Origin: Streptomyces sp. NBC_00306
GTDB lineage: Bacteria > Actinomycetota > Actinomycetes > Streptomycetales > Streptomycetaceae
Assembly: GCF_036169555.1 (NCBI RefSeq)
Contig: NZ_CP108032.1
Coordinates: 5,704,001-5,768,000, forward strand
Direction of reading: 5' to 3'
DNA length: 64,000 bases
Shown here: positions 1 through 8,486 of the stretch, one piece after another
Numbering within the stretch: the first letter of the stretch is position 1
How the letters are laid out: each line of letters opens with the position of its first letter
Notes under the pieces: model-generated
Database searches by the model: none
The model's input: only the letters and a program-made list of their open reading frames with translations
Told to the model about the DNA's origin: nothing
Translations under genes and position numbers: made by a program

Positions 1-403
1 GCGGGGCTCCCGGCGCCTCGTCCGGGTCGTACGGAGGCTCGTAGGCGGACAGCTGTGTGATCGGAAGTCCCGCTGCCGCCGCCCGCAGCGCCAGTGCCGC
101 ACCCGACGACGTCCCGTGCACGGACGCGGCTCCGCCCGCCTCGCCGATCACCGCGGCCAGGTCCTCGATCTCCCGCTCCACGGCGTACGGAGCGGTGTCA
201 CCGCTCGCGCCACGGCCGCGCCGGTCGTACGTGAACACGCTGAACCGCGACGCGAGCAGCCCCGCGAGCGGTGCCTCCACCGCGGACGTGCACAGCGCCC
301 CGCTGACCAGAACCACCGGCGGGCCGTCGCCCCGCTGCTCGTACGCGATGAGGGTGCCGTCCTCCGACTCCGCCTTGCTGAGCGTCCTGCTCATGTTGTC
401 CAT
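1..403 (-). CDS. alpha/beta hydrolase, C-terminus cut by the window edge
   Basis: The visible 134 residues are the N-terminal part of an alpha/beta-hydrolase fold enzyme. A strand-turn segment (VVLVSGALCTS, about residues 30-40) is followed by a YDRRGRGAS stretch and the nucleophile elbow G-T-S-S-G with the probable catalytic Ser at about residue 99. The Asp and His of the triad would lie beyond position 1. Two in-frame ATGs (403 and 394) are possible starts; neither has a convincing Shine-Dalgarno, so the start is uncertain by three codons. The substrate cannot be inferred. It reads leftward, away from the DUF427 gene, which lies on the same strand about 80 bases upstream. Confidence 0.85.
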   Translation of the reverse strand, partial: MDNMSRTLSKAESEDGTLIAYEQRGDGPPVVLVSGALCTSAVEAPLAGLLASRFSVFTYDRRGRGASGDTAPYAVEREIEDLAAVIGEAGGAASVHGTSSGAALALRAAAAGLPITQLSAYEPPYDPDEAPGAP

Positions 404-483
404 GAGAAGGCTGACCGGGGCCCGCTCGGGAACTCATCGGTCGCGCGCGAGATTCTTTTCCGCTCACCCGGCGCGGGCGGCGG

Positions 484-822
484 TCAGTCCTCGACGACCT
501 CGGTGTCGTAGAAGCAGAAGTGGCCCTTGATCTCGGCGACTTGGGTCTTCGGCTCCGGATACGACCAGACCAGGTCCGGTGCGTCCGGCAGCGACCAGTA
601 GTCGGCGTCGCCCTTGAAGGGACAGTGGGTGTGGGTGCCGGAGGCGGTGAGCAGATCACTGCGCACGTCCCCGGGCGGAAGGTAGTAGCGGTCGGGACAG
701 CCTGTCTCGCGCAGGATCAGGGGCCTGCGGCTCTCCGCGAGCAGCACCCCGCCATGGCGGGCGATGACATGGACCGAGCCCTGCTCGACCGTGATGCGAT
801 GTCCGGTGTGTGCCTTCGTCAT
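484..822 (-). CDS. DUF427 domain protein
   Basis: A 112-residue protein that looks like a complete DUF427 domain. It has ITVEQGSVHVIARHGGVLLAES near the N-terminus, then LPPGDVRSDLL, and the family hallmark THCPFKGDADYWSL followed by a WSYPEP segment. The function of the family is unproven; it is a small beta-rich fold common in actinomycetes. The ATG at 822 was chosen because the domain starts immediately after it and the open frame upstream shows no similarity to anything. It is divergent from the LOG-like gene at 914, with only about 90 bases between the starts. Confidence 0.85.
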   Translation of the reverse strand: MTKAHTGHRITVEQGSVHVIARHGGVLLAESRRPLILRETGCPDRYYLPPGDVRSDLLTASGTHTHCPFKGDADYWSLPDAPDLVWSYPEPKTQVAEIKGHFCFYDTEVVED

Positions 823-901
823 GACACGTACAGCACCGGCGGCGGCCGGCTTCTTCCCGCCCGGCCCCTCTCCGGGGGTCCGACGCCGGGTGACCCGGTC
901 G

Positions 902-907
902 TACGGT
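902..907 (+). promoter_or_regulatory. candidate -10 box of a leaderless promoter
   Basis: TACGGT ends seven bases before the ATG at 914, and there is no Shine-Dalgarno between. Transcription would start at or next to the A of the start codon, a pattern common in Streptomyces. No good -35 is visible. Confidence 0.4.
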
Positions 908-913
908 GGCGTC

Positions 914-1453
914 ATGAACATCTGCGTCTTCCTCTCCGCCGCCGACCTCGACGACCGATACACCCGCCCGGCCCGCGAGTTCGCCGAGCTCCTCGGCAAG
1001 GGCGGGCACACGCTCGTGTGGGGCGGCTCGGAGAGCGGGCTGATGAAGGTCGTCGCCGACGGGGTGCAGGCGGCGGGCGGACGCCTCGTGGGCGTCTCCG
1101 TCGACTTCCTCCACACACTCGCCCGCGCCGACGCCGACGAGATGGTGATCGCCAAGGACCTGTCCGAGCGGAAGGCGCTGCTGCTCTCCCGCTCCGACGC
1201 CGTCGTGATCATGGTCGGCGGCACGGGCACCCTGGACGAGGCGACCGAGATCCTGGAGCTGAAGAAGCACGGCAAGCACACCAAGCCGGTCGTCCTGCTG
1301 AACACCGCCGGGTTCTACGACGGCCTCAAGCAGCAGTTCCGGCGCATGGACGAGGAGGGCTTCCTGCCCCTGCCCCTGACCGACCTGGTGTTCTTCGCCG
1401 AGGACGGTGTCGCGGCCCTCGCCTACCTGGAGGAGGCCGCCGGGGTGCAGTAG
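914..1453 (+). CDS. LOG family (SLOG superfamily) protein
   Basis: A 179-residue Rossmann-like protein of the LOG/'lysine decarboxylase' group. Near the N-terminus it has VWGGSESGLM, and in the second half GGTGTLDEATE, which matches the GGxGTxxE nucleotide-binding signature of cytokinin-riboside-monophosphate phosphoribohydrolases. The canonical PGG is VGG here, so nucleotide-ribosyl hydrolase activity is inferred from family only. The start at 914 is supported by the domain boundary and by a -10-like box placed for leaderless transcription. It is followed 29 bases later by the short-chain dehydrogenase on the same strand. Confidence 0.8.
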   Translation: MNICVFLSAADLDDRYTRPAREFAELLGKGGHTLVWGGSESGLMKVVADGVQAAGGRLVGVSVDFLHTLARADADEMVIAKDLSERKALLLSRSDAVVIMVGGTGTLDEATEILELKKHGKHTKPVVLLNTAGFYDGLKQQFRRMDEEGFLPLPLTDLVFFAEDGVAALAYLEEAAGVQ

Positions 1454-1482
1454 CCGGTCGCGGCAGTGCGAGCATGGGCGGT

Positions 1483-2172
1483 ATGCCAACACATCTGATC
1501 ACCGGGGCGGGCTCCGGCATCGGCGCGGCGGTCGCCCGCCGGCTCCACGAGCGCGGCGACACACTCGTCCTGCTGGCCCGCGACGCCGGCCGCGCGAAGG
1601 AACTCGCCGCCCGGTACGAGGGCGCCCGTACGCTCGTCGCCGACCTGGCCGACCCGGACCGCATCTCCAAGTCGTTCGGCATGCAGCCCATGCCGGACCG
1701 GCTCGACTCGCTCCTGCACATCGCGGGCATCGTCGACCTCGGCCCGGTGGCCGAGCTGCGGCCGACGACCTGGCACCAGCAGCTCAACGCCAACCTGATC
1801 TCGCCCGCCGAGCTGACCCGGCTGATGCTTCCGCAACTGCGCGCCTCCCGGGGCCAGGTGCTGTTCGTCAACTCGGGCGCCGGCCTCAACGCGCACGCCG
1901 ACTGGTCCGCGTACGCGGCCTCCAAGCACGGACTGAAGGCGCTCGCCGACTCGCTGCGCCACGAGGAGAGCGGCAACGGCGTACGGGTCACCTCGGTCTA
2001 CCCCGGCCGCACGGCAAGCCCCATGCAGGCCAAGGTGCACTCGCAGGAGGGCAAGGAGTACGACGCCGCGCGCTGGATCGACCCCGAGTCCGTCGCGACG
2101 GTCATCCTGACCGCACTGGACCTGCCGCGCGACGCGGAGATCAACGACGTGACCGTGCGGCCGGGCCGGTGA
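1483..2172 (+). CDS. short-chain dehydrogenase/reductase
   Basis: A 229-residue classical SDR, likely NAD(P)-dependent. The cofactor motif TGAGSGIG sits at residues 6-13, the NSGAG strand is mid-protein, and the catalytic Tyr and Lys are in YAASK, with the Ser expected just before. The PGRTASPMQ segment after the active site is usual for the family. The length is slightly shorter than the typical 250 residues. ATG 1483 is preferred, but the in-frame ATG at 1474 is three codons upstream. The substrate is unknown. The stop overlaps the next gene's GTG by four bases (2169-2172), suggesting translational coupling with the MetE-like gene. Confidence 0.87.
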   Translation: MPTHLITGAGSGIGAAVARRLHERGDTLVLLARDAGRAKELAARYEGARTLVADLADPDRISKSFGMQPMPDRLDSLLHIAGIVDLGPVAELRPTTWHQQLNANLISPAELTRLMLPQLRASRGQVLFVNSGAGLNAHADWSAYAASKHGLKALADSLRHEESGNGVRVTSVYPGRTASPMQAKVHSQEGKEYDAARWIDPESVATVILTALDLPRDAEINDVTVRPGR

Positions 2173-3164
2173 GCGACGTGCTGTTCGGACCCGCGACCGG
2201 AGTGGGCTCCATGCCCGGCACGGACGCACGCGAGGCCGCGAAGACGGTCGCCGGGTCCGTCGAGGAGTTCCCGTATCTGCCCGAGCTGCCCGCCCGCGGG
2301 CCGGGCGCCGACATGATCGGGCGGACCATCGGGCTGCTGGTCGAGATGTACGCGCATGTCGAGCCCAGCGGATGGCGCATCAGTGACCGTCCGGGCCGCG
2401 ACACCCGGCGTGCCCGCTCCTGGCTCGGCGAAGACCTCGACGCGCTGGAGGAGTTCACCCAGGGATACGAGGGGCCGCTGAAGATCCAGGCGGTCGGGCC
2501 GTGGACGCTCGCCGCCGCCCTGGAGCTGCGCAACGGCGAGGCGGCCCTGTCCGACGCCGGTGCCTGCCGGGACCTCGCCGCGTCGCTGGCGGAAGGACTG
2601 CGTACGCATCTGGCGGATGTACGCCGCCGGGTGCCGGGCGCCTCCGTGACGCTCCAGCTCGACGAGCCCTCGCTGATCGCGGTGCTGCGCGGGCAGGTCG
2701 CCTCGGCCAGCGGCTACCGCACGCACCGAGCGGTGGACCGGCAGGTCGTGGAGTCCGCGCTGCGGGACGTCATGGGCGTGAGCGAAGGCCCCGTGACCGT
2801 CCACTCCTGCGCGCCGGACGTGCCGTTCGCCCTGCTGCGCCGGGCCGGCGCCGCGGGCATCTCGTTCGACTTCGGTCTGCTCACCGAGCGTGACGACGAC
2901 GAGATCGGTGAGGCGGTCGAGGGCGGCACGAAGCTGTTCGCGGGAGTCGTGCCGTCCACTGACACGGCATTGTCCGACCCTGCGGGTAGCGTCATGGGTG
3001 TCAGGACGCTGTGGCGCAGGCTGGGGCTGAATCCGGGGACTCTCGCCGAGTCCGTCGTGATCACTCCCACCTGTGGACTGGCGGGTGCCTCACCGGCGTA
3101 CGCGCGGGCGGCGCTCGCCCACGGCGTCCGGGCCGCGAGATCGCTCGCAGACAACCCTGAGTAA
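2169..3164 (+). CDS. MetE-like (cobalamin-independent methionine synthase C-terminal type) protein
   Basis: A 331-residue single-barrel protein resembling the C-terminal half of cobalamin-independent methionine synthase. It begins FGPATGVGSMPGTD and has QAVGPWTLA, LQLDEPSL, a conserved VHSCAP segment and the C-terminal ITPTCGLAGASP. The His/Cys/Glu/Cys zinc-site pattern of MetE is represented by these HSC and TCG motifs. Full-length MetE has about 750 residues, so this is the short actinobacterial form, whose in vivo methyl donor is not established. Start GTG 2169 overlaps the SDR stop. It is followed closely by ligA. Confidence 0.8.
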   Translation: MSDVLFGPATGVGSMPGTDAREAAKTVAGSVEEFPYLPELPARGPGADMIGRTIGLLVEMYAHVEPSGWRISDRPGRDTRRARSWLGEDLDALEEFTQGYEGPLKIQAVGPWTLAAALELRNGEAALSDAGACRDLAASLAEGLRTHLADVRRRVPGASVTLQLDEPSLIAVLRGQVASASGYRTHRAVDRQVVESALRDVMGVSEGPVTVHSCAPDVPFALLRRAGAAGISFDFGLLTERDDDEIGEAVEGGTKLFAGVVPSTDTALSDPAGSVMGVRTLWRRLGLNPGTLAESVVITPTCGLAGASPAYARAALAHGVRAARSLADNPE

Positions 3165-3193
3165 GGGTGCCGGGGAATCGGGAGGACGAAACG

Positions 3194-5377
3194 GTGGCTG
3201 GCGAACAGCAGACGGGACTGCCCGCAGAGGCACGGGAGCAGCATGCCCTCATCGCCGAGCAGGTCGAGGAGCACCGCTTCCGTTACTACGTGAAGGATCA
3301 GCCGGTCGTCAGCGACGGCGAGTTCGACAGGCTGATGCGCTCGCTGGAGGAGCTCGAGGAGCAGTACCCGGAGCTGCGCACACCCGAGTCCCCGACACAG
3401 AAGGTCTCCGGGCAGTACGAGACCGACCTGGCGAAGGTCGAGCACCGCGAGCGCATGCTCTCCCTGGACAACGCCTTCGACGAGGGCGAACTGTCCGCGT
3501 GGGCCGAGCGCGTCGCCCGTGACGTCGGCACCTCGGACTTCCACTTCCTGTGCGAGCTCAAGGTCGACGGCCTCGCCGTGAACCTCACGTACGAGAAGGG
3601 CAGGCTGACCCGGGCGGCCACGCGCGGCGACGGCCGGGTCGGCGAGGACATCACGCCCAACGTCCGCACGATCGCCGACATCCCCAACCGGCTGCGGGGC
3701 GACCGCATCCCGGACCTGGTGGAGATCCGCGGCGAGGTCTTCTTCCCGATGGCCAAGTTCCAGGAGCTCAACGCCCGGCGCGTGGAGGCCGGCGAGCAGC
3801 CGTACGCCAACCCGCGCAACTCCGCGTCGGGCTCGCTGCGGCAGAAGGATCCCAAGGTCACCGCGACCCTCCCGCTGCACATGGTGGTGCACGGCATCGG
3901 CGCCCGGCAGGGCTTCGACATCGACCGCCTCTCCCAGGGGTACGACCTGCTGCGCGAGTGGGGCCTGCCCACCGCACGGCACAACAAGGTCGTGGATTCC
4001 CTGGAGGGCGTGCGGGAGTTCATCGCCCACTTCGGCGAGAACCGCCACTCGATGGAGCACGAGATCGACGGGGTGGTCGTCAAGCTCGACGAGATCCCGC
4101 TCCAGGGCCGCCTCGGCTCCACCGCGCGGGCGCCGCGCTGGGCCATCGCCTGGAAGTACGCCCCGGAGGAGGTCAACACCAAGTTGGTCAACATCCGGGT
4201 CGGCGTGGGCCGTACGGGACGCGTCACGCCGTATGCCCAGGTGGAGCCGGTCACCGTGGCGGGCTCCGAGGTCGAGTTCGCCACCCTGCACAACCAGGAC
4301 GTGGTCAAGTCCAAGGGCGTGCTCATCGGGGACACCGTGGTGCTGCGCAAGGCCGGTGACGTCATCCCCGAGATCCTCGGTCCGGTCGTGGACCTCAGGG
4401 ACGGCAGCGAGCGGGAGTTCGTGATGCCGGCCGAGTGCCCCGAGTGCGGGACGGCCCTGCGGCCCTCGAAGGAGGGCGATGTCGATCTGCGCTGCCCCAA
4501 TGCCCGTTCCTGCCCGGCCCAGTTGCGCGAGCGCCTCTTCTATCTCGCGGGCCGCAAGTCCCTGGACATCGAGCACTTCGGCTATGTGGCCGCCGCCGCG
4601 CTGACCAGACCGCTGGAGCCGGCGGAGCCGCCGCTGCGGGACGAGGGCGACCTCTTCGACCTGACCATCGAGCAGTTGCTGCCCATCAAGGCCTATGTTC
4701 TCGACCAGGACAGCGGACTGCCCAAGCGCGACCCGAAGACCGGCGAGGAGAAGATCGTGACGGTCTTCGCCAACCAGCAGGGCGAGGCGAAGAAGAACGC
4801 CGTGGCGATGCTGGAGAACATCGCCGCCGCCAAGGAGCGCCCGCTCGCCCGGGTCCTCACCGGCCTGTCCATCCGGCATGTGGGGCCGGTCGCCGCGGAG
4901 GCGCTGGCCCGTGAATTCCGGTCCATCGAGCGGATCCGCCAGGCGACCGAGGAGGAACTGGCCGCCACCGACGGCGTCGGCGGCATCATCGCCGCCTCCC
5001 TCAAGCAGTGGTTCGCGGAGCCGTGGCACGAGGAGATCCTGCGCAAGTGGGCCGCGGCCGGCGTCCGGACGGAGGAAGAGGGAGCGGGGGAGGACCAGGG
5101 CCCCCGCCCGCTCGAAGGACTCACGGTCGTCGTCACCGGGACACTGGAGAACTACACGCGGGATGGCGCAAAAGAGGCCCTCCAGGGCCTCGGGGCGAAA
5201 GTGGCCGGTTCTGTTTCGAAGAAAACGGCGTTCGTGGTGGTCGGGGACAACCCCGGCTCCAAGTACGACAAGGCGATGCAGTTGAAGGTGCCCGTCCTGG
5301 ACGAACAGGGGCTGGTGATTCTGCTCGAACAGGGGCCGGATGCGGCTCGTGAGGCCGCTGTGCCCCCAGAGGCGTGA
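3194..5377 (+). CDS. ligA: NAD-dependent DNA ligase LigA
   Basis: A 727-residue protein that seals nicks in double-stranded DNA during replication and repair, using NAD+ as adenylate donor. Domain order is complete: N-terminal NMN-binding Ia region (HRFRYYVKD), adenylation domain with the active-site lysine in KVDG (Lys123), OB fold, a four-Cys zinc finger starting CPECG near residue 415 and ending with CPAQ, helix-hairpin-helix repeats, and a C-terminal BRCT domain (about residues 640-715, with LTVVVTGTL). GTG 3194 is chosen because GGAGG lies at 3181-3185 with normal spacing and the family N-terminus starts here. An in-frame GTG at 3167 lacks such a site. Confidence 0.97.
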   Translation: MAGEQQTGLPAEAREQHALIAEQVEEHRFRYYVKDQPVVSDGEFDRLMRSLEELEEQYPELRTPESPTQKVSGQYETDLAKVEHRERMLSLDNAFDEGELSAWAERVARDVGTSDFHFLCELKVDGLAVNLTYEKGRLTRAATRGDGRVGEDITPNVRTIADIPNRLRGDRIPDLVEIRGEVFFPMAKFQELNARRVEAGEQPYANPRNSASGSLRQKDPKVTATLPLHMVVHGIGARQGFDIDRLSQGYDLLREWGLPTARHNKVVDSLEGVREFIAHFGENRHSMEHEIDGVVVKLDEIPLQGRLGSTARAPRWAIAWKYAPEEVNTKLVNIRVGVGRTGRVTPYAQVEPVTVAGSEVEFATLHNQDVVKSKGVLIGDTVVLRKAGDVIPEILGPVVDLRDGSEREFVMPAECPECGTALRPSKEGDVDLRCPNARSCPAQLRERLFYLAGRKSLDIEHFGYVAAAALTRPLEPAEPPLRDEGDLFDLTIEQLLPIKAYVLDQDSGLPKRDPKTGEEKIVTVFANQQGEAKKNAVAMLENIAAAKERPLARVLTGLSIRHVGPVAAEALAREFRSIERIRQATEEELAATDGVGGIIAASLKQWFAEPWHEEILRKWAAAGVRTEEEGAGEDQGPRPLEGLTVVVTGTLENYTRDGAKEALQGLGAKVAGSVSKKTAFVVVGDNPGSKYDKAMQLKVPVLDEQGLVILLEQGPDAAREAAVPPEA

Positions 5378-5693
5378 CGGAGGGGGCGTGCGCGGGTCTT
5401 GGAGGGGGCTCGTTCGAGGAGCCGAAGGGGGCGCGCGGGGCGGGAATGAGACGCCCCGTGAGGGGTTCCGACGACCGGTACAGGTCACCCGTTCAGCGCA
5501 TAGCAGATGGATAAGGGTGGCCGGGTCGCATTCGGGCAAGACCTGTAGAGCGCTGCCCGTCGAAGCCAACTGCGGCCTACTGTTGAGACGTGCGCCTGTC
5601 GTGCACGGCTGCGTGGTGGGATGTCAGTCGTGGTGGCATGACAACGGGAGCCATCGCGAGGCATCGGCACCGCCGGCTGTGAGAGGGACGGGA
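5378..5693. other. 316-base intergenic region between ligA and rmdB
   Basis: No gene is evident. A G-rich stretch follows ligA and contains a 7-bp stem-loop (5436-5442 pairing with 5452-5458) that may end ligA transcripts. The right half is less GC-rich and should hold the rmdB promoter, but I could not identify a convincing -35/-10 pair or BldD site. Confidence 0.5.
5436..5458 (+). terminator. possible ligA terminator hairpin
   Basis: CGGGGCG pairs with CGCCCCG across a nine-base loop, about 60 bases after the ligA stop. There is no T-tract, which is usual for actinobacterial terminators. Confidence 0.4.
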
Positions 5694-7805
5694 ATGAAAC
5701 CGACCGAGAGCGCCGCCCCGGTCTCACGGCCGCGGGGATTCGCGGCCCTGGCCGGCATGACGCCGGGACTGCCCGTCACCGTCGTCACCGGCGCCGCGTT
5801 GGTGCTCGTCGCCGGCGTCCTCGACACCGTCCGCGAAGGCCGTGCTCTGTTCCCGGGCTCCACGGCCGGCTGGTCGCTCGCCGTCCTCACCGGAATCATC
5901 GTGGGCCACCTCGTCGCCCTCGGCCGCGACCGCTGGTGGGGCGGCACCGGCTCCGGCTCCGCCCTGACCCTCGCCGTCCTGCTGCTGTTCGGCTGGGTTC
6001 CGGCCGGACTGGTCAGCCTGGCCGTCGTCGCCCTCGTCGGCGCGGCCCGCACCCACCGCCGGCGGCAAGGTCTGCTGCACGGCTCCGTCGACATCCTCGG
6101 CATCGGTGCCGCGGCTCTCGTGCTCGCCCTCTTCGGGGTGACTCCGAGCGTCGAGCAGCCCTGGGAACCACTCGACTGGGGTATCGCTGCCCTGCCCGAA
6201 GTGATGCTGGCGGCCACCGTCTATCTCACCGTCACCCGCGTCCTGTTGTGGTACGTGCTCTCGCCCCAGGGCAGCGGGCTGCCCACCATCGCCCGTACGG
6301 CCCTGATGCGGCAGGGCCTTGTCGCGGTCGCCCTGCTCGGCATCGCCCCGCTGATCTGCGTCGTCGCCGTCGCCATGCCGCTGATGCTGCCGCTGTTCGC
6401 GGTGCCGCTGATCGCGCTGGACTCCACCCTGTGGATCGCCCGGGCCCGGGCGGAGGAGCAGTTGCGCGACCCGCTCACCGGGCTGCCCAACCGGCAGTGG
6501 CTGCTGGAGCGGACCTGGGCCGCCCTGGAGGACGCGGAGGGCAGCGGCGCGCGGTCCGCGCTCGTCCTCATCGACCTCGACCGGTTCCGTTCCGTCAACG
6601 ACACCCTCGGCCATCTCGCCGGCGACCGGCTGCTGCTGCAGATAGCCGAGCGGCTGCGGCTCGCTCTGCCGCGCGGCGCCGAGGCGGCCAGGCTCGGCGG
6701 CGACGAGTTCGCCGTGCTGCTGCCGGTCGCCGACTCCACCACCAGTGCCCAGCGCGTCGCCCGCCTCCTGGTCGCCGAACTGTCCTCACCGCTCGACCTG
6801 GACGGGCTCACCCTCGTCCTGGAGGCGAGCGCCGGGGTCGCCGTCTTCCCCGACCACGCGCTGGACGCCGAAGGACTGCTGCGCCGCGCGGACGTCGCCA
6901 TGTACCAGGCCAAGCGGGACCGTACGGGCGTCGAGGTCTACGAATCCAAGCGCGACAGCAACACCCCCGACCGGCTCGGCCTGCTCGGCGATCTGCGCCG
7001 CGCGCTGGACGCCGGTGACGTGGAGCTGCACTACCAGCCCAAGGTCCGCTTCGACGGCCATGTGGCGGGCCTGGAGGCCCTGGTGCGCTGGGTGCACCCG
7101 GACCGCGGGCGGGTGCCGCCGGACGAGTTCATCGCCATCGCCGAGTCCTCCGGCCTGATGCCCCACCTCACGGAGTACGTGCTCGACACCGCCCTCGCGC
7201 AGGTCGCCAAGTGGCGCTCGCAGGGACTGTTCGTCCCGGTCGCCGTCAATGTCTCGCCGCGTGATGTCCACACCCCCGGCTTCGCCGGATCCGTCGCCGC
7301 CCGCCTCGCCCGGCACGGCGTCCCGCCGGGAGCCCTCCAGCTGGAGATCACCGAGCACGTGCTGCTGGAGGACCCGCAGCGCGCCGCCGACACCCTCGCC
7401 GGGCTCACCGACCACGGCGTGAAGATGTCTCTGGACGACTTCGGCACCGGCTACTCCTCGCTCGTCCATCTGCGCAGGCTCCCCGTCAGCGAACTGAAGA
7501 TCGACCGCTCCTTCGTGGCCAGGCTCGCCGTGGACAACGAGGACGCGGAGATCGTCCGCTGCACCGTCGACCTCGCCCACTCGCTGGGCCTGCTGGTCGT
7601 CGCCGAGGGCGTCGAGGACGACGAGACCTGGGAGCGGCTGCGCGATCTGGGCTGCGACGCCGTGCAGGGATGGCTGGTCGCCGCCGCCATGCCGCCCCAG
7701 GAGACGACGGCCTGGCTGCGGGCCAGGGGTGAGCGCGGCTGGCACCGCCATGCGGAGGTCGAGTCCTCGGACGCCGACGAACCATCCGGCCAAGTGGTGC
7801 CCTGA
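5694..7805 (+). CDS. rmdB: membrane GGDEF/EAL cyclic-di-GMP enzyme, RmdB type
   Basis: A 703-residue protein with about six N-terminal membrane segments (residues about 20-245), then tandem GGDEF and EAL domains facing the cytosol. The GGDEF site is intact (RLGGDEFAVL). The EAL domain keeps the catalytic set: LEALVRW, NVSP, EITEH, DDFGTG, LKIDRSF and VAEGVED. It should therefore be able to hydrolyse cyclic-di-GMP and possibly make it. The position directly downstream of ligA and the architecture match RmdB of S. coelicolor, a phosphodiesterase reported to affect development; this assignment is from memory. ATG 5694 has a purine-rich GAGAGGG upstream. Confidence 0.9.
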   Translation: MKPTESAAPVSRPRGFAALAGMTPGLPVTVVTGAALVLVAGVLDTVREGRALFPGSTAGWSLAVLTGIIVGHLVALGRDRWWGGTGSGSALTLAVLLLFGWVPAGLVSLAVVALVGAARTHRRRQGLLHGSVDILGIGAAALVLALFGVTPSVEQPWEPLDWGIAALPEVMLAATVYLTVTRVLLWYVLSPQGSGLPTIARTALMRQGLVAVALLGIAPLICVVAVAMPLMLPLFAVPLIALDSTLWIARARAEEQLRDPLTGLPNRQWLLERTWAALEDAEGSGARSALVLIDLDRFRSVNDTLGHLAGDRLLLQIAERLRLALPRGAEAARLGGDEFAVLLPVADSTTSAQRVARLLVAELSSPLDLDGLTLVLEASAGVAVFPDHALDAEGLLRRADVAMYQAKRDRTGVEVYESKRDSNTPDRLGLLGDLRRALDAGDVELHYQPKVRFDGHVAGLEALVRWVHPDRGRVPPDEFIAIAESSGLMPHLTEYVLDTALAQVAKWRSQGLFVPVAVNVSPRDVHTPGFAGSVAARLARHGVPPGALQLEITEHVLLEDPQRAADTLAGLTDHGVKMSLDDFGTGYSSLVHLRRLPVSELKIDRSFVARLAVDNEDAEIVRCTVDLAHSLGLLVVAEGVEDDETWERLRDLGCDAVQGWLVAAAMPPQETTAWLRARGERGWHRHAEVESSDADEPSGQVVP

Positions 7806-8184
7806 AGGGCCGTACACCGGCCTCGACGGGCGCTCAGCCGCCCCCCGGCCCTGATCTGTCCGACGGCACCGGGAGGGCCTGCCGTACCGCTGTGGCCGCT
7901 CCTCGCCGGTACCGTGCGACGGCCATGAGCCGTGCCCGGAGCCGGACACCCTCCGGAGGGTGGTGCCCGCCCCCGCCTCGCCTCGCCTCGCCGCCTCGCC
8001 GCGCCACCTCCCCCGCGCCGCCCCCGCCTCGGCCCCCGCGCCCGCAGACGCGTCCCCGGCAGCTGTCAGGATGGGCCGCCCGGAGCCCGTGGAGCGGCCC
8101 GGACGCGAAACCGAATCGTGGGCAGCGCCCCGGGCCCCATAGGATTGGGCCAAACCACACACACTCACCCCTGAGGATCGCTGC
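7806..8184. repeat. intergenic region with cctcg tandem repeats and a palindrome
   Basis: No credible gene lies in these 379 bases. Direct observation shows a perfect 16-base palindrome CACCCTCCGGAGGGTG at 7947-7962 and a low-complexity tract of cctcg/gcctcgcc repeats at about 7975-8003. The tract is open in all three forward frames, so apparent reading frames here are artefacts of composition. The gatC promoter is near the right end. Confidence 0.6.
8140..8145 (+). promoter_or_regulatory. candidate -10 box for gatC
   Basis: TAGGAT fits the actinobacterial TANNNT consensus and would give a leader of about 33 bases before gatC. No clear -35 is seen at 16-18 bases upstream. Confidence 0.4.
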
Positions 8185-8481
8185 ATGCCTGGCATTACGC
8201 GCGAGGAGGTCGCCCACCTCGCCCGGCTGGCGCGTCTGGAGCTGAAGGGCGAAGAGCTCGATCACTTCGCCGGACAGCTCGACGACATCATCGGCGCGGT
8301 CGCCCGCGTCTCCGAGGTCGCCGACCAAGACGTACCCCCGACCTCCCACCCGCTGCCGCTGACCAATGTCATGCGCGCGGACGAGGTCCGTCCGTCGCTC
8401 ACCCCCGAGCAGGCGCTCTCCGGCGCCCCGGCCCAGGAGCAGCAGCGTTTCAAGGTGCCGCAGATCCTGGGGGAGGACTGA
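8185..8481 (+). CDS. gatC: Asp-tRNA(Asn)/Glu-tRNA(Gln) amidotransferase subunit C
   Basis: The 98-residue small subunit of the GatCAB transamidosome. This complex converts Glu-tRNA(Gln) (and/or Asp-tRNA(Asn)) to the correctly amidated form in bacteria lacking the matching synthetase. The family N-terminus ITREEVAHLARLARLEL is present, followed by the LPLTNVMRADEV segment that wraps around GatA. The length is normal. It is first in the gatC-gatA-small protein-gatB group, six bases ahead of gatA. Confidence 0.96.
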   Translation: MPGITREEVAHLARLARLELKGEELDHFAGQLDDIIGAVARVSEVADQDVPPTSHPLPLTNVMRADEVRPSLTPEQALSGAPAQEQQRFKVPQILGED

Positions 8482-8486
8482 TCATC

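Noticed and set aside
2714..5569. A very long open frame on the minus strand across ligA and the MetE-like gene.
   Set aside because: It is antisense to two well-supported genes, has low-complexity Gly/Asp/Arg/Leu composition and no motif. It is an effect of high GC third positions.
7932..8245. Several open frames in the gap before gatC.
   Set aside because: They read through the cctcg repeat tract, have Pro/Arg/Ala-only composition, and run into gatC in other frames.
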